Assembly: GCA_040007395.1 (NCBI GenBank)
Contig: JBDTVG010000011.1
Span: forward strand, 33,504-97,503
DNA from: DATGFK01 sp040007395
GTDB taxonomy: Bacteria; Chloroflexota; Anaerolineae; Aggregatilineales; UBA2796
DNA length: 64,000 bases
Direction: 5' to 3'
Shown here: piece by piece, positions 62,600 to 64,000 of the stretch
How the letters are laid out: each line of letters opens with the position of its first letter
How positions within the stretch are numbered: position 1 is the stretch's first letter
Position numbers and translations under genes: made by a program
The notes under the pieces: model-generated
What the model saw: the letters and a program-made list of their open reading frames with translations, nothing else
Databases searched by the model: none
Told to the model about the DNA's origin: nothing

Positions 62600-62716
62600 T
62601 TACTCGACACGCCATACTGGAAATTCCGAAGGTGGATAACGTCCCACATCGATCAAGACGGCTCGATCACTAATCCTAACTTCGTCGTTCATTTGCAATA
62701 GAAAAACGGTAACACG
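62600..62716 (-). pseudogene. Possible truncated coding remnant at the IS left edge
   Basis: On the minus strand about 39 codons remain open to TAA at 62602, reading a protein-like sequence that ends FPVWRVE. It has no start and runs into the insertion sequence. No family was recognised, so chance openness is possible. Confidence 0.25.
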
Positions 62717-63946
62717 CCCGTATGGCGCGAAAAATACATCTACACGCTCGGTGAGCTCATGACAGTGTTAAAATGGGCAACCTCTAAGCATCTGTAAAGA
62801 GGGTGTGATGTTTTTCTACGCAATTTTCCTGATGGTATCGCTGGTGGTCGACGCGCTGACCGTGCGACGGAAAGCGACCGATGACAAAGACCTGGAAATC
62901 ATGGTCTTGCGCCATCAACTGCGAATTTTGCAACGCAAAGTTGACAGCAAGTCTCGCTTTTCATGTTCGGAAAAGCTCATCCTAGCGGCTCTGACTGTCG
63001 CCTTCAAGGCACAGGTCAAGGGCCTTCGCAGTCGCCTGGATGAAGCGTTATTGCTGTTCAAACCAGATACCATCTTAAAATGGCATCGTGAGCTGGTAAA
63101 GCGTAAGTGGACGTTCAAGCAGAAGCCAGGCGCTGGTCGACCGCGAACGACGGCGGCGGTCGCGGCCCTCGTCGTTCGTTTAGCACGTGACAATCCGCGT
63201 TGGGGCACCGACCGCATTCATGGCGAGTTAGTAAAGCTGGGCGTCCGACTTAGCGCGACAACTGTGCGGGCGATCCTAGCTCGACACGGCATTCCGCCTG
63301 CGCCACAGCGCAGCAAGCAAGCCAGTAGTTGGCGGCACCTGATGAGCCACTACAGAGAGCAGATTCTCGCCTGCGATTTCTTCACTATCGAGACTATCCG
63401 CCTACAAACCCTGTTTGTCCTGTTCTTCATTGAAGTCGGAACCCGTCAAGTCCACCTCGCGGGTTGTACCAGCACTCCGACATCCGCTTGGGTTACTCAG
63501 CAAGCTCGTCAGATAGTCTGGTCCTTGGCGGACCACCAACCATCTCTGCGGTTCCTCATCCACGACCGTGATACCAAGTTCAGCCAAGCTTTCGACACGG
63601 TATTCACAGCGGAGGGAATCGAAATTCTATTGACGCCGGTTCAAGCTCCGAATGCCAATGCCTTTGCCGAGCGCTGGGTCCGTAGTGTTCGCCACGAATG
63701 TTTGGATCAGGTACTCATCATCAATGACCGACATTTGCGTCGTGTGTTGACTACCTATATCAGCCATTACAACGCCGCACGACCGCATCAAGGGCTGGCT
63801 CAACGAGCGCCGCTCGCGTATCCAACAAGCCCACGAACCGGCCCCATCCTGCGCCACGACCTCTTGGGCGGCATTATTCACGAGTACTATCGAGAGGCAG
63901 CCTAGCGCATAATCCTGCCGCAGATATAATTTCCGCGCCATACGGG
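62717..63946 (+). mobile_element. Integrase-type insertion sequence (about 1230 bp)
   Basis: Imperfect inverted repeats (22 of 25 positions) lie at 62717-62741 and 63922-63946, beginning CCCGTATGGCGCG inward from each side. They enclose one complete transposase gene. No direct target duplication is seen at these boundaries, so the ends may be slightly off. Confidence 0.65.
62808..63905 (+). CDS. Integrase core-type (DDE) transposase
   Basis: A 365-residue complete transposase. A coiled N-terminus (LEIMVLRHQLRILQRKVDSKSRFS) leads to a helix-turn-helix region (NPRWGTDRIHGELVKLGVRLSATTVRAILARHGI) and a retroviral integrase-like catalytic core: D in ILACDFFTIE, D in FLIHDRDTKFSQ and E in NANAFAERWVRSVRHECLDQ. 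The C-terminus ends HYNAARPHQGLAQRAPL and GGIIHEYYREAA. It resembles the single-ORF group near IS481/IS3 common in Actinobacteria and Chloroflexota. AAAGAGGG precedes ATG 62808. It appears intact. Confidence 0.88.
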   Translation: MFFYAIFLMVSLVVDALTVRRKATDDKDLEIMVLRHQLRILQRKVDSKSRFSCSEKLILAALTVAFKAQVKGLRSRLDEALLLFKPDTILKWHRELVKRKWTFKQKPGAGRPRTTAAVAALVVRLARDNPRWGTDRIHGELVKLGVRLSATTVRAILARHGIPPAPQRSKQASSWRHLMSHYREQILACDFFTIETIRLQTLFVLFFIEVGTRQVHLAGCTSTPTSAWVTQQARQIVWSLADHQPSLRFLIHDRDTKFSQAFDTVFTAEGIEILLTPVQAPNANAFAERWVRSVRHECLDQVLIINDRHLRRVLTTYISHYNAARPHQGLAQRAPLAYPTSPRTGPILRHDLLGGIIHEYYREAA

Positions 63947-64000
63947 CCTGCTGACGATTCTTGACCGTCTCGGTGCGGAAAGCCCTCGTCTCCGCGGCCT

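Noticed and set aside
63627..63941. Minus-strand frame of 104 codons starting MARKLYL
   Set aside because: It is mostly antisense to the transposase core, which has clear catalytic motifs.
1..64000. tRNA, rRNA or known riboswitch genes
   Set aside because: No TΨC-type GGTTCGA arms with matching acceptor stems or other RNA signatures were noticed by eye. A covariance search (tRNAscan-SE, Rfam) would be decisive.

Overview
The window reads as about 64 kb of chromosome from a member of the Chloroflexota (Anaerolineae-like). This is inferred from gene content, not from a marker gene: an LDH-type malate dehydrogenase, a CcmF/CcmH cytochrome c assembly locus with multiple TlpA-like thioredoxins, Thr/Pro-rich secreted proteins and lipoproteins, a RicT-like PSP1 protein, an EXLDI protein, and dense small palindromic repeats between genes. 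No rRNA, tRNA or CRISPR array was recognised.

Layout. 0-5.5 kb: a membrane helix-hairpin-helix protein, mdh, a xisH remnant with an orphan xisI, a metallophosphatase, a histidine phosphatase, a DHFR-like protein and a SnoaL-like protein. 5.6-12.3 kb: a regulated efflux island with an EXLDI protein, an ArsR-DUF2087 regulator with two palindromic operators, a TetR regulator with two palindromic operators, and a heterodimeric asymmetric ABC exporter. 12.7-14.7 kb: a secreted SGNH hydrolase and trmO. 15-23 kb: ccmF, ccmH, three TlpA-like thioredoxins, a CcmI-like protein, a PIN-type toxin-antitoxin pair and a diheme cytochrome c lipoprotein. 23-32 kb: an unknown gene pair, an XRE regulator, a methyltransferase, a fused tandem solute-binding protein, a cNMP-binding histidine kinase and a secreted glycoside hydrolase. 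32.7-39.2 kb: an accessory stretch with dinD, a pentapeptide-repeat/TIR protein, small unknowns, a phage-type adenine methyltransferase with an altered catalytic motif, and a three-domain hydrolase/C39 protein. 39.6-52.2 kb: a response regulator and kinase next to a DUF11 surface protein, aroQ, a diheme cytochrome c, and a three-gene phosphorelay. 52.4-62.5 kb: prepilin peptidase, DUF2071, TPR protein, DUF5615/DUF433 pair, Elp3-like enzyme, a divergent XRE regulator/epimerase pair, and PSP1 with a PIG-L deacetylase. 62.7-64 kb: an integrase-type insertion sequence.

Two repeat families fill most gaps. One is a REP-like pair of palindromes on a CCTAC...GTAGG scaffold, whose stems vary between copies but stay self-complementary. 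The other is a 105-160 bp MITE-like family with a common core (GACCCC..ACCCTAAATCCCTCC) and different terminal inverted repeats in different copies. Repeats have broken xisH and separated ccmF from ccmH.

The most useful sequence-level observations are: two genes (aroQ and DUF2071) whose conserved N-termini extend past any NTG codon to an ATT or ATC codon that sits at normal distance from a Shine-Dalgarno sequence; the stem-preserving repeat family; the tandem operators in the efflux island; the TIR effector candidate; and an Asn-to-Ile change in the NPPY motif of the methyltransferase. All calls come from reading the sequence; no database search was run.
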